From MAG-121220-bin8 sp965655865 (GTDB lineage Bacteria; Bacteroidota; Bacteroidia; Flavobacteriales; Flavobacteriaceae), in assembly GCA_965655865.1 (NCBI GenBank), contig CBFHJJ010000001.1:1-64000 (forward strand): a stretch of DNA of 64,000 nucleotides, read 5' to 3'. Both the position numbers and the translations under genes were made by a program. Position 1 is the stretch's first letter, and every line of letters begins with the position of its first letter. The notes beneath the pieces are model-generated. The model worked only from the letters and a program-made list of their open reading frames with translations. It was not told the DNA's origin and made no database searches. Shown in pieces: positions 1 to 8,139 of this stretch.

Positions 1-1
1 A

Positions 2-526
2 ATTGAGGCAATCGTACAAGATTTAGTTAATCAAAGAATTTTAGGATTAATTCAGGGTAAATCAGAACACGGTCCAAGAGCATTAGGTAATAGGAGTATT
101 CTATGTTCACCCATACCGTTGAACATGAAAGACACATTAAATCATAAGGTCAAACATAGAGAGTGGTTTAGACCCTTTGCCCCAATTGTAAGGTTAGAGG
201 ATGTTTCTGAATATTTTGAATGGGAAGGTGAGAGTAGATGGATGAATTTTTGTCCTAAAGTGAAAGAGGAATGGAGAGATCGTTTACCCGCAATAACACA
301 TGTTGATGGTACAGGACGAGTACAAACTGTAACTAAAGAACAAAACCCTTTAGTGTATGATATAATAACACGTTTTAAAGAAAAGACAGGTATTGGTGTT
401 TTAGTAAACACATCATTTAATGTAGACAGAAAACCGATAACCTCTTCTTACAAGGATGCGTTTAAAGTCTTTGATGAAACACAACTTGACCGATTATACT
501 TAGACGGTTATTACTTCGTAAAATAA
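2..526 (+). CDS. Carbamoyltransferase (NodU/CmcH/TobZ family), C-terminal part
   Basis: The reading frame is open from the window edge, so the N-terminus lies outside. The visible 174 residues carry the family signature EHGPRALGNRSIL, followed by KHREWFRPFAP and a C-terminal LVNTSFNVDRKPI stretch. These are typical of the YrdC-like C-terminal part of O-carbamoyltransferases, which transfer carbamoyl from carbamoyl phosphate through a carbamoyl-adenylate. The kinase-like N-terminal domain with its metal-binding histidines is not visible. In phages such enzymes are thought to decorate DNA bases or glycans, and the four glycosyltransferases elsewhere in the window fit a modification pathway; that link is inference. 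A terminator hairpin follows the stop codon. Confidence 0.9.
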   Translation: MEAIVQDLVNQRILGLIQGKSEHGPRALGNRSILCSPIPLNMKDTLNHKVKHREWFRPFAPIVRLEDVSEYFEWEGESRWMNFCPKVKEEWRDRLPAITHVDGTGRVQTVTKEQNPLVYDIITRFKEKTGIGVLVNTSFNVDRKPITSSYKDAFKVFDETQLDRLYLDGYYFVK

Positions 527-529
527 AAA

Positions 530-556
530 AATCCCTCTATTTCGAGGGATTATCTT
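530..556. terminator. Bidirectional hairpin terminator
   Basis: An 8-bp perfect stem (AATCCCTC/GAGGGATT, loop TATTTC) is followed by TATCTTTTT on the + strand and by an A/T run on the other side. It lies between the convergent carbamoyltransferase gene and the small - strand gene, and overlaps the stop codon of the latter. Confidence 0.75.
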
Positions 557-680
557 TTTGGTTAGGTACTTTCACACCTTTCTTAAGTTCATCTTTAGCC
601 GCGTTGTGACTTCTAATTGCTTGTTTGTGTTTGTCTTGGATTTTTTTCTTTTCCTCATCTGACATTCCAAATATTCCCAT
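537..680 (-). CDS. Small charged protein, 47 aa
   Basis: ATG at 680 opens a 47-residue frame starting MGIFGMSDEEKKKIQDKHK, rich in Lys, Asp and Glu and predicted largely helical. No family is recognised. The stop lies inside the shared terminator, which is what one expects of a real short gene ending there. It faces the carbamoyltransferase and follows the 113-aa gene on the same strand after a 37-base gap, so the two may be co-transcribed. Function unknown. Confidence 0.55.
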   Translation of the reverse strand: MGIFGMSDEEKKKIQDKHKQAIRSHNAAKDELKKGVKVPNQKDNPSK

Positions 681-717
681 AATTTCTTATTTTTTATTAA
701 TATAACACTTATATTGA

Positions 718-1059
718 TTAAAGTAAAGTCTTGGTTTTACTATTAATTAGTTCACGATTTAAAACCCTAAAACATTCGTTAAAACCATCAACCTCTATTT
801 CATCTCTTGTTTGACGAGTTTCTTGTTTAGGAAATGATCCTCGACCATCACTTAATGAAATAGTGTAGACCCATTGGTAAGGTCCTAATCTTTCAACATT
901 TAAAAACACACTTTCTTTGTCGAAAAAAAAGAATAATCTTTTTGTGTCGAATACGTCTAATGTGCTCACACCAATAACCCCTACATAGGGGAACATAACT
1001 TCAACAAACCTTCTATAGGAATGAGGATAGTCTTTTTTTATTTTCTTCCACTGAATCAT
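718..1059 (-). CDS. Hypothetical protein, 113 aa
   Basis: Not recognised. A 113-residue soluble protein with alternating aromatic and charged residues (RLFFFFDKESVFLN, GPYQWVYTISLSDGRG) suggesting a beta-rich fold, and no signal peptide or membrane segment. It is transcribed away from the M23 peptidase gene; only 43 bases separate the two starts, so a divergent promoter must sit there. The + strand side contains the TATTTAT motif. Confidence 0.7.
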   Translation of the reverse strand: MIQWKKIKKDYPHSYRRFVEVMFPYVGVIGVSTLDVFDTKRLFFFFDKESVFLNVERLGPYQWVYTISLSDGRGSFPKQETRQTRDEIEVDGFNECFRVLNRELINSKTKTLL

Positions 1060-1091
1060 ACTTTAATATAGGAATAATTAAAATTATTGTA

Positions 1092-1098
1092 TATTTAT
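1092..1098 (+). promoter_or_regulatory. TATTTAT late-promoter-like motif, 4 nt before ATG
   Basis: TATTTAT followed by TAGT and the ATG of the M23 peptidase gene. The same arrangement recurs before many other genes in this window. If it is a -10 element, the transcript would start at or next to the start codon. Confidence 0.5.
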
Positions 1099-1102
1099 TA
1101 GT

Positions 1103-1726
1103 ATGAATATTAAGATTACTAAGTCTCAATTAATAAATATACTCAACGAAGAGAAACTTTCTGATGAAGAAAAATTCTCTTTAATAGATGCTGGTTTAAG
1201 AACAATAGCTTCGAATAGTGATGATCCAGCAATTGCCGCACTTGGTGATTTGATTATTTCTAAACAATTAGGTAATATAGACAAAAATGACGATGACTAT
1301 ATGGATACGGTTGGAGATCTATTACCTTTAGACCCTGGTTTTAGGGTATCAAGTGGATTTGGTCCAAGAAACATAGGTGGTGGAGCATCAAAAAATCATG
1401 GAGGTATTGATTTGGCAGTACCATCAGGGACTCCTGCTTACGCAGTTGCAAATGGTGTTGTAAAATCATCAAAAAACGCTAAAGGTGCCTGTGGTGGTTT
1501 TATTAAAATTAAACATAAAAATTACACAACAAAGTATTGTCATATGACTGTTTTCGATATAGTGAAAAAAGGTGATAAAGTGACAAAGGGACAACTCATT
1601 GGTAAAACAGGTGGTACTAAAGGTGGTAAATACGCGGGTAATTCTCAGGGACCACATTTACATTACGAAGTATCAAGAGGAGGAAGAAAACTCGACCCCG
1701 CAAGTGTACATAGAGGTCTCGCATAA
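1103..1726 (+). CDS. M23-family peptidoglycan endopeptidase with N-terminal leader
   Basis: A LytM/M23 zinc peptidase domain covers about residues 78-200. Visible residues are H99 and D103 (NHGGID), H147 (YCHMTV) and the HxH at 185-187 (GPHLHYEV), the full metal and catalytic set. The family cuts peptide cross-bridges of peptidoglycan. No secretion signal is present. Instead residues 1-17 form a short helix, MNIKITKSQLINILNEE, that resembles leaders on other proteins here and ends in L-N-E, the consensus for T4-type prohead protease cleavage. It could therefore be a virion-carried enzyme that opens the cell wall during entry (inference). The TATTTAT motif precedes the start. Confidence 0.9.
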   Translation: MNIKITKSQLINILNEEKLSDEEKFSLIDAGLRTIASNSDDPAIAALGDLIISKQLGNIDKNDDDYMDTVGDLLPLDPGFRVSSGFGPRNIGGGASKNHGGIDLAVPSGTPAYAVANGVVKSSKNAKGACGGFIKIKHKNYTTKYCHMTVFDIVKKGDKVTKGQLIGKTGGTKGGKYAGNSQGPHLHYEVSRGGRKLDPASVHRGLA

Positions 1727-1775
1727 ATTTTTTATAGATATCGACATAATTATATGATATTCACAATTATATAAT

Positions 1776-2012
1776 ATGGAGATTATTGAAACTTATTTTG
1801 ACGAAGACGAACATATCTTAGAGGTTAGGTATAGTACCAACCCTGAAACTGATTACTTTAGATCAGTAAAATTAACAAAAGACGACATAAAGTATCACTC
1901 ACCAATAATCATTGATGATGATGAGATAACTGATCTTGAGGATGATTCATTAATTGAAATCCTTGAAAGTTATTTCTATCAAAATGAAATGGGTGAAGAA
2001 GAACTTTTGTAG
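1776..2012 (+). CDS. Acidic hypothetical protein, 78 aa
   Basis: Not recognised. A 78-residue strongly acidic protein (EIIETYFDEDEH, IIDDDEITDLEDDS) that begins 49 bases after the M23 gene and ends 11 bases before the metallopeptidase gene, all on the + strand. The N-terminal half looks beta-rich (HILEVRYSTNP). Possibly a small binding or adaptor protein; no function is claimed. Confidence 0.7.
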   Translation: MEIIETYFDEDEHILEVRYSTNPETDYFRSVKLTKDDIKYHSPIIIDDDEITDLEDDSLIEILESYFYQNEMGEEELL

Positions 2013-2019
2013 TATTTAT
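2013..2019 (+). promoter_or_regulatory. TATTTAT motif, 4 nt before ATG
   Basis: TATTTATTAGTATG: identical in sequence and spacing to the motif before the M23 gene at 1092. It begins at the second base after the stop of the upstream gene. Confidence 0.5.
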
Positions 2020-2023
2020 TAGT

Positions 2024-2395
2024 ATGAGTTTTTTAGAAAGACATAAACAAGAGAAGTTAGTCACATTCGTAAAGTTTGTGAAAGACAAGTTAGAACTAAA
2101 GAAAATACCAACCATTAAACTTTTAAATGGTAGAGGTGAGTTAAAAACGACTGCACTTTACAATTACTCTAATCCTGAAAAAGTAATTAAAGTAAATGCA
2201 AAAAATAGACACATCGTCGATGTTATGAGAAGTGTCGCACATGAGATGGTTCATCACAAACAATTTGAAGATGGGAGATTAGATGGTCCCACACCACCTG
2301 ACATTGGTGGTGACATTGAAGATGAAGCAAATTCATTAGCTGGTCAATTCATAAAAATGTTTGCTCAGGAAGACAATACAATATATGACGAATGA
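2024..2395 (+). CDS. Small HExxH zinc metallopeptidase-like protein
   Basis: A 123-residue protein with the zincin signature H73-E-M-V-H77 (VAHEMVHHKQ) and a downstream acidic helix (IEDEANSLAGQFI, E99/E101) placed where a third zinc ligand of gluzincins would be. It has no signal peptide, so it would act in the cytoplasm or in the virion. Small phage proteins of this type are usually annotated as IrrE-like or SprT-like peptidases, and the exact family cannot be settled by eye. The next gene starts at ATGA overlapping its stop, so the two are translationally coupled. Confidence 0.75.
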   Translation: MSFLERHKQEKLVTFVKFVKDKLELKKIPTIKLLNGRGELKTTALYNYSNPEKVIKVNAKNRHIVDVMRSVAHEMVHHKQFEDGRLDGPTPPDIGGDIEDEANSLAGQFIKMFAQEDNTIYDE

Positions 2396-2586
2396 AAGAT
2401 CGATTAGCACTGATATTAGTTTTGGGTATTTTAATATTACTAACTCTTATCGTTGTTGGTGATTTTCTTGTGTCGTTAAAAGAAAGTAGACCCGTTGATG
2501 AATCGGTCATTCATTTATTACAAATTACAATTACAGGTCTTATTGGTATTATTGGTACCTATATTGGTATGAAAAAGAACAAATAA
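2392..2586 (+). CDS. Small two-TM membrane protein
   Basis: 64 residues with two hydrophobic helices (about 5-27 and 43-59) joined by a charged loop (SLKESRPVDESV) and ending in a basic tail (GMKKNK). The start overlaps the metallopeptidase stop by 4 bases. The size and topology would suit a holin, spanin partner or inner-membrane anchor. A better holin candidate sits beside the endolysin at 12831, so the role here is open. Confidence 0.7.
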   Translation: MKDRLALILVLGILILLTLIVVGDFLVSLKESRPVDESVIHLLQITITGLIGIIGTYIGMKKNK

Positions 2587-2624
2587 AGGGTTGATAAATC
2601 AACTATTTTTTTTTACAATAAACT

Positions 2625-3227
2625 ATGGGAGGAAAAAAGGTAGTGGAAAAGAATTTCAGACATTTAGTTGTTATAGGACATCCTGATAAAAAGTCATTTT
2701 GTTATAATGGTATATTCAAAACCATTACGAGACAACTAACTAAACACAAAGAAACATTTGAGGTTATTGATTTGTACAATGATAAACTTCATCGTGACAG
2801 AACAGAATTAATCAAAGAATATAAAAAATTAGTTACTTGGTCAACTCACATGTATTTTGTTTCCCCCGTTTGGTGGTTTAGAATGACACCAAAAATGGAA
2901 ACATTCTTTGATGAGGTGTTCACACCAGGTTTCGCATATAAATTTGTTCCCTTGTTTGGTAAGTATGCTTACCCAAAACCATTTTTAAGTGATAAGAAAG
3001 TTAGAACATATATTACACATGGTGCACCAATGTTACCTGTAGTCACCTTATACCTTAACTCAGTTAAGTTAAGATTGGTTATGGGTGTTTATACTTTTGT
3101 TTTTGGTTGGAACTTAAATCGATGGAGGAAAACTAAACAATTTTGGTCAGTACCATTTGTGGATAAACACAAAAGAAAAAAGTATCTACAAACTGTGGAA
3201 AAAGATATTAAGAGAGATCTTAATTAG
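2625..3227 (+). CDS. NAD(P)H:quinone oxidoreductase-like flavodoxin-fold protein
   Basis: A 200-residue protein matching the flavodoxin-2/NQO1 fold: a first beta strand with the phosphate-binding loop GHPDKKSFCYN (about 18-28), then DLYNDKLH, and the VSPVWWFRMTPKMETFFDEVF segment typical of MdaB/KefF enzymes. These bind FMN or FAD and reduce quinones or NAD(P)H-linked substrates. It would be an auxiliary metabolic gene, perhaps countering oxidative stress in infected cells (inference). Its stop overlaps the stop of the DnaA-like gene tail to tail by 4 bases. An exact DnaA box TGTGGATAA lies inside at 3158-3166, possibly by chance. Confidence 0.8.
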   Translation: MGGKKVVEKNFRHLVVIGHPDKKSFCYNGIFKTITRQLTKHKETFEVIDLYNDKLHRDRTELIKEYKKLVTWSTHMYFVSPVWWFRMTPKMETFFDEVFTPGFAYKFVPLFGKYAYPKPFLSDKKVRTYITHGAPMLPVVTLYLNSVKLRLVMGVYTFVFGWNLNRWRKTKQFWSVPFVDKHKRKKYLQTVEKDIKRDLN

Positions 3228-3595
3228 TTTTTTTCCATGAACTCACTCAAGGATTTAAATACCCTCAAACTTAACTCCTTATGTTCCTTATCGAATCTAT
3301 ATTTATTTTCATGTACTTTACATGAATGTATTGCGGTTGCATGATCTCGACCTATAAACCTACCAGTCTCTTTATATGTGTAACCAAATCGATATCTCAT
3401 TATGTGACAGAACAGTTGTCTTGAGTCAACAAAATTAGTAAACCTTTTCTTTGATAATATATCACTCACAGTAACGTTTGGTGATTCATCCGCGACAATT
3501 TTAAGTATGTCTAACGGGGTTAAAATTGTTTTCTTCTTAATAAGTGGTTTAACTTTAGGGTCTAAACCTGGATAAACATAAGGACTTGTTTTCAT
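3224..3595 (-). CDS. Stand-alone DnaA domain IV protein
   Basis: Residues about 25-115 match the DnaA C-terminal DNA-binding domain: a helix after LTPLDILKIVADE, VDSRQLFCHIMRYRF, and the box-recognition signature GRDHATAIHSCK (82-93), nearly identical to bacterial DnaA. The AAA+ ATPase and N-terminal domains are absent, so this is not an initiator by itself. It could compete for host DnaA boxes, mark a phage origin or act as a regulator (inference). It is transcribed divergently from nothing nearby and is followed upstream on the same strand by two lipoprotein genes with 1-base spacing, suggesting one - strand operon. Confidence 0.88.
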   Translation of the reverse strand: MKTSPYVYPGLDPKVKPLIKKKTILTPLDILKIVADESPNVTVSDILSKKRFTNFVDSRQLFCHIMRYRFGYTYKETGRFIGRDHATAIHSCKVHENKYRFDKEHKELSLRVFKSLSEFMEKN

Positions 3596-3596
3596 A

Positions 3597-4172
3597 TTAA
3601 AATCTATGTAAAGTTATTTCTAAGTGAGATTCAATTGCTTTATCATATTGGTTACCACCAATTAGGATATTAGTGTAAAAGACTTGTGAGGTCAATTTAA
3701 GGACGTTTGACGGCATTGCCCCATATGTGTCCACATCAAAGGTATATCGTGTCTTCTGACCCATGTAATCGGTCTCTATCACCGTTTGTTCAGTACAGTA
3801 AGTACAGGGAAAATTTATCATCATACTTTCACTACCAATACCATCACTAATTATCAAATTGTAGTAGTCAAATTCCCATTCAGTTGTAGACTCGTCAAAT
3901 CTACGATTTATAATAACATTCTCATAGTCTTGACTTAAAATTAAATTACCACTACTATCAATTGACTCAACATAAAAATTACTTACGGTTGCTTTAGATT
4001 CATCTAAGACAGTTACGTCACTTCCATAATTAACTTCTGTTATTACAACATCAATATCAACTACACTCCATCTACCGTTTAGATTAAGTTGTGGGTTACT
4101 AATGTCATCATACTTCTCACATCCGAATAATCCGAATATTAGAAAAAATACTAAATAAAATACTTTTTTCAT
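3597..4172 (-). CDS. Outer-membrane lipoprotein, 191 aa
   Basis: The N-terminus MKKVFYLVFFLIFGLFGCEKYD is a lipoprotein signal peptide with lipobox LFGC, cleavage before C18. The mature part begins with DISNPQLNLNGRWSVVDI and is rich in beta-type sequence, reminiscent of lipocalin-like Bacteroidetes lipoproteins. A Cys pair (PCTYC) lies near the middle. Phage lipoproteins of this kind often block receptor use by competing phages, but nothing in the sequence proves that here. The start overlaps the stop of the upstream lipoprotein gene by 4 bases. Confidence 0.8.
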   Translation of the reverse strand: MKKVFYLVFFLIFGLFGCEKYDDISNPQLNLNGRWSVVDIDVVITEVNYGSDVTVLDESKATVSNFYVESIDSSGNLILSQDYENVIINRRFDESTTEWEFDYYNLIISDGIGSESMMINFPCTYCTEQTVIETDYMGQKTRYTFDVDTYGAMPSNVLKLTSQVFYTNILIGGNQYDKAIESHLEITLHRF

Positions 4173-4378
4173 CTTTTTTTATTTTTACGGGTTTCTATTT
4201 TTCCATAGTATGGTTTCTTAGGTCCATACTTGTTTTGTTTTGTGTTCTTCCTATGAGGTACATCAACAGATGTAGGTACCCCAACACGATTCTTATATAC
4301 TCTTGGACAGTGATAACACGCACAGGACGATAAGAATAGGGTTAATAACATTAAAAGGGTCAATCTCTTTACTTTCAT
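4169..4378 (-). CDS. Small lipoprotein, 69 aa
   Basis: Signal peptide with lipobox LSSC (MKVKRLTLLMLLTLFLSSCA), then a short basic mature part containing two further Cys (CACYHCP) and a Lys/Arg-rich tail. About 50 residues remain after lipidation. The 4-base ATGA overlap with the next lipoprotein gene shows an operon. A role at the envelope, for example superinfection exclusion or a spanin-like outer subunit, is possible but unproven. Confidence 0.75.
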   Translation of the reverse strand: MKVKRLTLLMLLTLFLSSCACYHCPRVYKNRVGVPTSVDVPHRKNTKQNKYGPKKPYYGKIETRKNKKR

Positions 4379-4435
4379 ACTACAAATATATATATTTTTT
4401 TTGATATCACAACTAATTTCAAATAAATTTTAAAG

Positions 4436-4442
4436 TATTTAT
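4436..4442 (+). promoter_or_regulatory. TATTTAT motif, 5 nt before ATG
   Basis: TATTTAT followed by ATATT and the ATG of the 79-aa gene, the first gene of the 4448-8791 cluster. It lies in the divergent gap to the lipoprotein operon. Confidence 0.45.
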
Positions 4443-4447
4443 ATATT

Positions 4448-4687
4448 ATGAGAATAATGGTGTCCGAAAAACAACTTGAAAATATCCTATCAAACCAACG
4501 TGAGATGGGTGAACAAGAAGATGGTACAGATACAGGTACAGGTGATACAGGTGCTGGTACAACCGCAGGATCTAAGAAATGGGAGACAGGAATACAAAGA
4601 GGACCCGCAAATCAACTTGCGGTGACTAAGTGGTCGGATACTGTCGGACAATCAACAACAAGAGGAAAAGCAAATCCAATATGGTAA
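4448..4687 (+). CDS. Hypothetical protein, 79 aa, with leader-like N-terminus
   Basis: The N-terminus MRIMVSEKQLENILSNQRE resembles the short helical leader of the M23 protein at 1103 (ITKSQLINILNEE). It is followed by a Gly/Thr/Asp repeat (DTGTGDTGAGTTAG) and a short C-terminal segment. The composition suggests an extended linker rather than an enzyme. It is the first gene of a four-gene cluster of likely virion proteins; its stop codon overlaps the start of the next gene (ATGGTAA). Confidence 0.65.
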   Translation: MRIMVSEKQLENILSNQREMGEQEDGTDTGTGDTGAGTTAGSKKWETGIQRGPANQLAVTKWSDTVGQSTTRGKANPIW

Positions 4688-5982
4688 AACAAAAAGGACT
4701 AATATTAGAAAGACATAACCAATTAATAGGTTATAGTGGTTATATGAACCCATCTTTACAGATGGTGACAGAAAGAGAACTACCTAAACAAAGACCTTCT
4801 TACTTATTCGAATGTCATTTATCTGTTGATGAAAGATATTTTGTAATCAACGATGAGGTATTTGATATTATAGAACAGAAGACATTAGGTTATTTATGGG
4901 ATTCTATAGACACCTTTAAAACTATATTCGGTAATGTTCAAATTGATAACGCAGAATATAAAGAAATACAAGAAGGAGTTACCAAACTTCCATTAATGGA
5001 GAATAAATCAGATCTATATGCAATTCGAGACGTTTTAATAGAATGGACTTGGGCTGGTGTGGGTGATTCCATAGTGGGTGGTGTGAAGGACGCTGGAAAA
5101 TGGGCAAAGGACACTGTCGTTGATAGTGGTAAAGCAATTGCGAAATTTGCAACTGATTCGTGGGACGGTCTTAAAAAGATGGGTATTGCAATTTCTAAAG
5201 GAGATTGGGGTGAGATAATGAGTTTACTTGGTAGAGGTGTTTTATTTATACTGAGGAAATTAAAGGATGCTGCGTACAGTACGTTAGGTATGATAGTAGA
5301 TGCTATTTTAATTGCCACAGGTATTGGTAAAGGAGCTCAAATGGTTGCGTGGGGTTTAATCACCGCATTAGACGTATATCAAATTGTTAATAATGATTGG
5401 CCTGATGGTGACGATAGAGAACAAGTTTGGAAATACTTGGATTTAGGGTTTGATATTCTTGGTTTAGTATTTGCTGGAGTCGCCGCGAAAGGTGCAAGAG
5501 CAATATTCAGACCATTACAAGGTTTAAAAGGTAGTAAGTTAGCATCGAAAATTGCTAAAAGTCCTAAACTAAAAGCACTGGTCAAAAAAATACATACGGC
5601 ATCTAAGAGTGCCGCTGGTAAATTAAAGAGTGTTGCAACTAAAATTAAGACTAAGTGGCCAACAGGTTTCAAATGGATTGGTGGTATACTTGGTGGGTTA
5701 GGTAATGTAATTAAAAAACTACAAACTTATTGTGGTAAATTAACTAACCTCTCTAACCTTAATGGTGTTAAAAACATGAAAAATACACCAGGTAAAGGTT
5801 TCGTGACAAGGAAAACAGGTATGGATGCTGTTAAGACAGGGTCCAAAGCGGCTGCAGTCGTCGGGGGATTATCCTACGGTATTGAAAAATATAACCAAAG
5901 TAAAGGGTCAAACGTTGAATTTAACACTTCTGGTGGTCCAGTACTTGGTGTTGAATTAGATCAGGACACTCTTGATATATAA
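4681..5982 (+). CDS. Putative internal virion / membrane-interacting protein, 433 aa
   Basis: ATG at 4681 is chosen over an in-frame upstream ATG at 4630 because it overlaps the preceding stop by 7 bases, as is usual in this cluster. Residues 1-125 are soluble and start MVKQKGLILERHNQ. From about 130 there are amphipathic and hydrophobic helices (GDSIVGGVKDAGKWAKDTV, GLVFAGVAAKGARAIF, AAAVVGGLSYGIEKY) separated by Lys-rich stretches. This is typical of proteins that insert into or cross membranes. No enzymatic motif is seen. Its place beside two other large leader-bearing proteins suggests an ejected internal protein (inference). Confidence 0.7.
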   Translation: MVKQKGLILERHNQLIGYSGYMNPSLQMVTERELPKQRPSYLFECHLSVDERYFVINDEVFDIIEQKTLGYLWDSIDTFKTIFGNVQIDNAEYKEIQEGVTKLPLMENKSDLYAIRDVLIEWTWAGVGDSIVGGVKDAGKWAKDTVVDSGKAIAKFATDSWDGLKKMGIAISKGDWGEIMSLLGRGVLFILRKLKDAAYSTLGMIVDAILIATGIGKGAQMVAWGLITALDVYQIVNNDWPDGDDREQVWKYLDLGFDILGLVFAGVAAKGARAIFRPLQGLKGSKLASKIAKSPKLKALVKKIHTASKSAAGKLKSVATKIKTKWPTGFKWIGGILGGLGNVIKKLQTYCGKLTNLSNLNGVKNMKNTPGKGFVTRKTGMDAVKTGSKAAAVVGGLSYGIEKYNQSKGSNVEFNTSGGPVLGVELDQDTLDI

Positions 5983-5984
5983 CA

Positions 5985-5991
5985 TATTTAT
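5985..5991 (+). promoter_or_regulatory. TATTTAT motif, 15 nt before ATG
   Basis: ACATATTTATAAAAAAAG between the 433-aa and 710-aa genes; the motif starts three bases after the stop. Confidence 0.4.
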
Positions 5992-6006
5992 AAAAAAAGA
6001 AAACAA

Positions 6007-8139
6007 ATGAAATTACTTAATATTATTAACGAAAACGAGGGACCAATTGACGAAAACCTTGCCCTGATATTTAGAGCGGCCGGTAAAAACCTTAGTAAAG
6101 TAAAAGGTGCGTTTGATGACGTTTTCAAATTTGCGGCAGATAGTGGACAACCGTTTTATAAGGCTGGTGGTAAAAAAGGGGGTATTTTTCAATCCTCGGA
6201 TGAACTCATGAAGGCAATGAAAGCGGGTCAGCTTACTTCCGAGGCGGCAACTCAATTAGCTCAAGGATTACTAAAAACCAATAAGTGTCCGTTGGATATT
6301 CAAAAGATGTTAGTTAGTGAAATTGCGTCTGGATCAAATTGGAATAAATTACTTGGTACGGTTAAAACTGAACGGGGTCTCATAAATAGATGGAAGAAAA
6401 AACAATATACCGACGAAACGATAGAGCTGATGCTTCAAAAGGCGAAAGATCAAAAAGTAGGACCCTATGGAAAAACAGGTAGTAAATCAGGTGGTAAATC
6501 AGGTAGTAACGCAGGTGGTAAAAAATCAACGACTGATGGTGGTAAAGCAGCGACTAATACAAATAAAGTTAAAGATGCTATTGACGCAGGTAAACAACAA
6601 GTACAGAACTTACAGACCTTAGTTAAAAAATACCCAATACTTAAAGCGGTGAAGGCAGTTGTAAGTGTTCCACTTTTTGTTTTACGTTGGTTTGGTAAAT
6701 TTAAACTACTTAAGTGGTTAATTATTTTAGGTGTTGGTGGATTTATATACTTTAATTATGAGGAATGGTTAGCTGGTGGTGGTAAACCAATTGATGATGA
6801 CACCGATTTTGAACCTGAAATTGACTTTCTTAAGTGTATACTAATCCCTTTGGGAGATGATGATGGTGTTGAAATTAAAAAAGAAAATGATAATCCAGTT
6901 GTTTATGTGAAAACAGGAACATCTTACGATGACAAAGGTGGTTTAATCTTTAGAGTTGGTGGATCTGTTGAAACAGGAGATGGTTCTAAAAAAGGTACTT
7001 GGTCATGTAATAAATCAGGTCTTAATATTCAGGAACAATCAACAGGAAAAGATATGACATCTAAACAATTGAGTGTTGTGATGGATGACTTGAATGATAA
7101 TCTTAGTGGTGATTTAATAGATGGTGATTCTACTGATATGGTAGACGCACTTAACATCGTTAAAGGTCTTCAAGGTAAATTTTATAAAAGTGTTTCAGCA
7201 ATAAAAACATTAAAACACAATTACCCTAAAGTTTACAAAACTTCACTCATAGATGACATTAATAATCTTTCAAACTTAGATTTTGAAGGAATGGAGAAAA
7301 AAGAAGAACTTCTTAGTATTCTTGGTTTATCATCGGGAGATTCAGGTGGAAATTCAGGTGGAAATAATAAAGGAGACTCTGACGTAAAGTTTGATGGTAA
7401 CAAAAAAACAGGTATTTCACACATCACCATTAAATGGAATGATGATAAAGGTGGTGTAACACCTGTTCCTGGCGGTAAGGTAAAGTACGTACAATGTAAT
7501 GACCTTCCGTTTAAATATGGATGTATTAGTGACAAAATTAAAACAATTCAAAAGTGTTTACCGTCAGAATTAAAGGTAGATGGTTACTACGGACCTAAAA
7601 CATCTAATGCATTGTGGAACCTCTATCAAGGAAAAGAGAAAGGTGATATAACTAAATCGGTTTACGATAAGATAGTTGCAAAGTGTAATAAAAAAGACAA
7701 CAAAGTAAAATCCACCAAACCAAGAAAGAAACTTGAGCCTATTACTAAGATAGAACCTAAAGGAATAGAACCTTTAAAACGTTATGACACTGAAATGGTG
7801 ATATCACAAATAGATCCTGAGAAAATGGCGAAACAAATACAGAAAACCATTGATGGTCGAAGAATTGACCAAATAATTAAGAATGAATTAGAGTATAGTC
7901 GTGGTAGGTACGTTCTTAAAATAGATGACGAACTAACCGAAAACCAACTTAAGACAATTAATCTTTACATGGCAACCAAAGGATTCAAAGTACTTCGTAA
8001 GAAACGTGAAACTTTAGACGGTAGTAAGTATGTTTGGAAGGCGGATAGTAGAGACGCTAAAAGAATTGCAAGAAGAGAAAGATCAATTAAAAAAGATCAG
8101 AATAAAATTGAGGATATAAAAAATAAAGACAATGAATAA
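6007..8139 (+). CDS. Large putative virion protein with TM segment and peptidoglycan-binding domain
   Basis: 710 residues. The N-terminus MKLLNIINENEGPIDE is a leader-like helix with I-N-E. A Gly/Ser/Lys-rich linker follows at about 155-190, then one membrane segment at about 236-252 (LLKWLIILGVGGFIYF). At about 498-540 there is a peptidoglycan-binding-1-like unit (CISDKIKTIQKCLPSELKV, then DGYYGPKTSNALW). The C-terminal 100 residues are highly charged and helical. Membrane plus wall-binding parts in one leader-bearing protein suggest an ejection or cell-wall-penetration component; this is inference. The next gene overlaps the stop by 8 bases. Confidence 0.72.
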   Translation: MKLLNIINENEGPIDENLALIFRAAGKNLSKVKGAFDDVFKFAADSGQPFYKAGGKKGGIFQSSDELMKAMKAGQLTSEAATQLAQGLLKTNKCPLDIQKMLVSEIASGSNWNKLLGTVKTERGLINRWKKKQYTDETIELMLQKAKDQKVGPYGKTGSKSGGKSGSNAGGKKSTTDGGKAATNTNKVKDAIDAGKQQVQNLQTLVKKYPILKAVKAVVSVPLFVLRWFGKFKLLKWLIILGVGGFIYFNYEEWLAGGGKPIDDDTDFEPEIDFLKCILIPLGDDDGVEIKKENDNPVVYVKTGTSYDDKGGLIFRVGGSVETGDGSKKGTWSCNKSGLNIQEQSTGKDMTSKQLSVVMDDLNDNLSGDLIDGDSTDMVDALNIVKGLQGKFYKSVSAIKTLKHNYPKVYKTSLIDDINNLSNLDFEGMEKKEELLSILGLSSGDSGGNSGGNNKGDSDVKFDGNKKTGISHITIKWNDDKGGVTPVPGGKVKYVQCNDLPFKYGCISDKIKTIQKCLPSELKVDGYYGPKTSNALWNLYQGKEKGDITKSVYDKIVAKCNKKDNKVKSTKPRKKLEPITKIEPKGIEPLKRYDTEMVISQIDPEKMAKQIQKTIDGRRIDQIIKNELEYSRGRYVLKIDDELTENQLKTINLYMATKGFKVLRKKRETLDGSKYVWKADSRDAKRIARRERSIKKDQNKIEDIKNKDNE

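Noticed and set aside
3158..3166. TGTGGATAA, an exact DnaA box, as part of an origin
   Set aside because: It is a single copy inside a coding region; one match in 64 kb of AT-rich DNA can occur by chance. No cluster was found.
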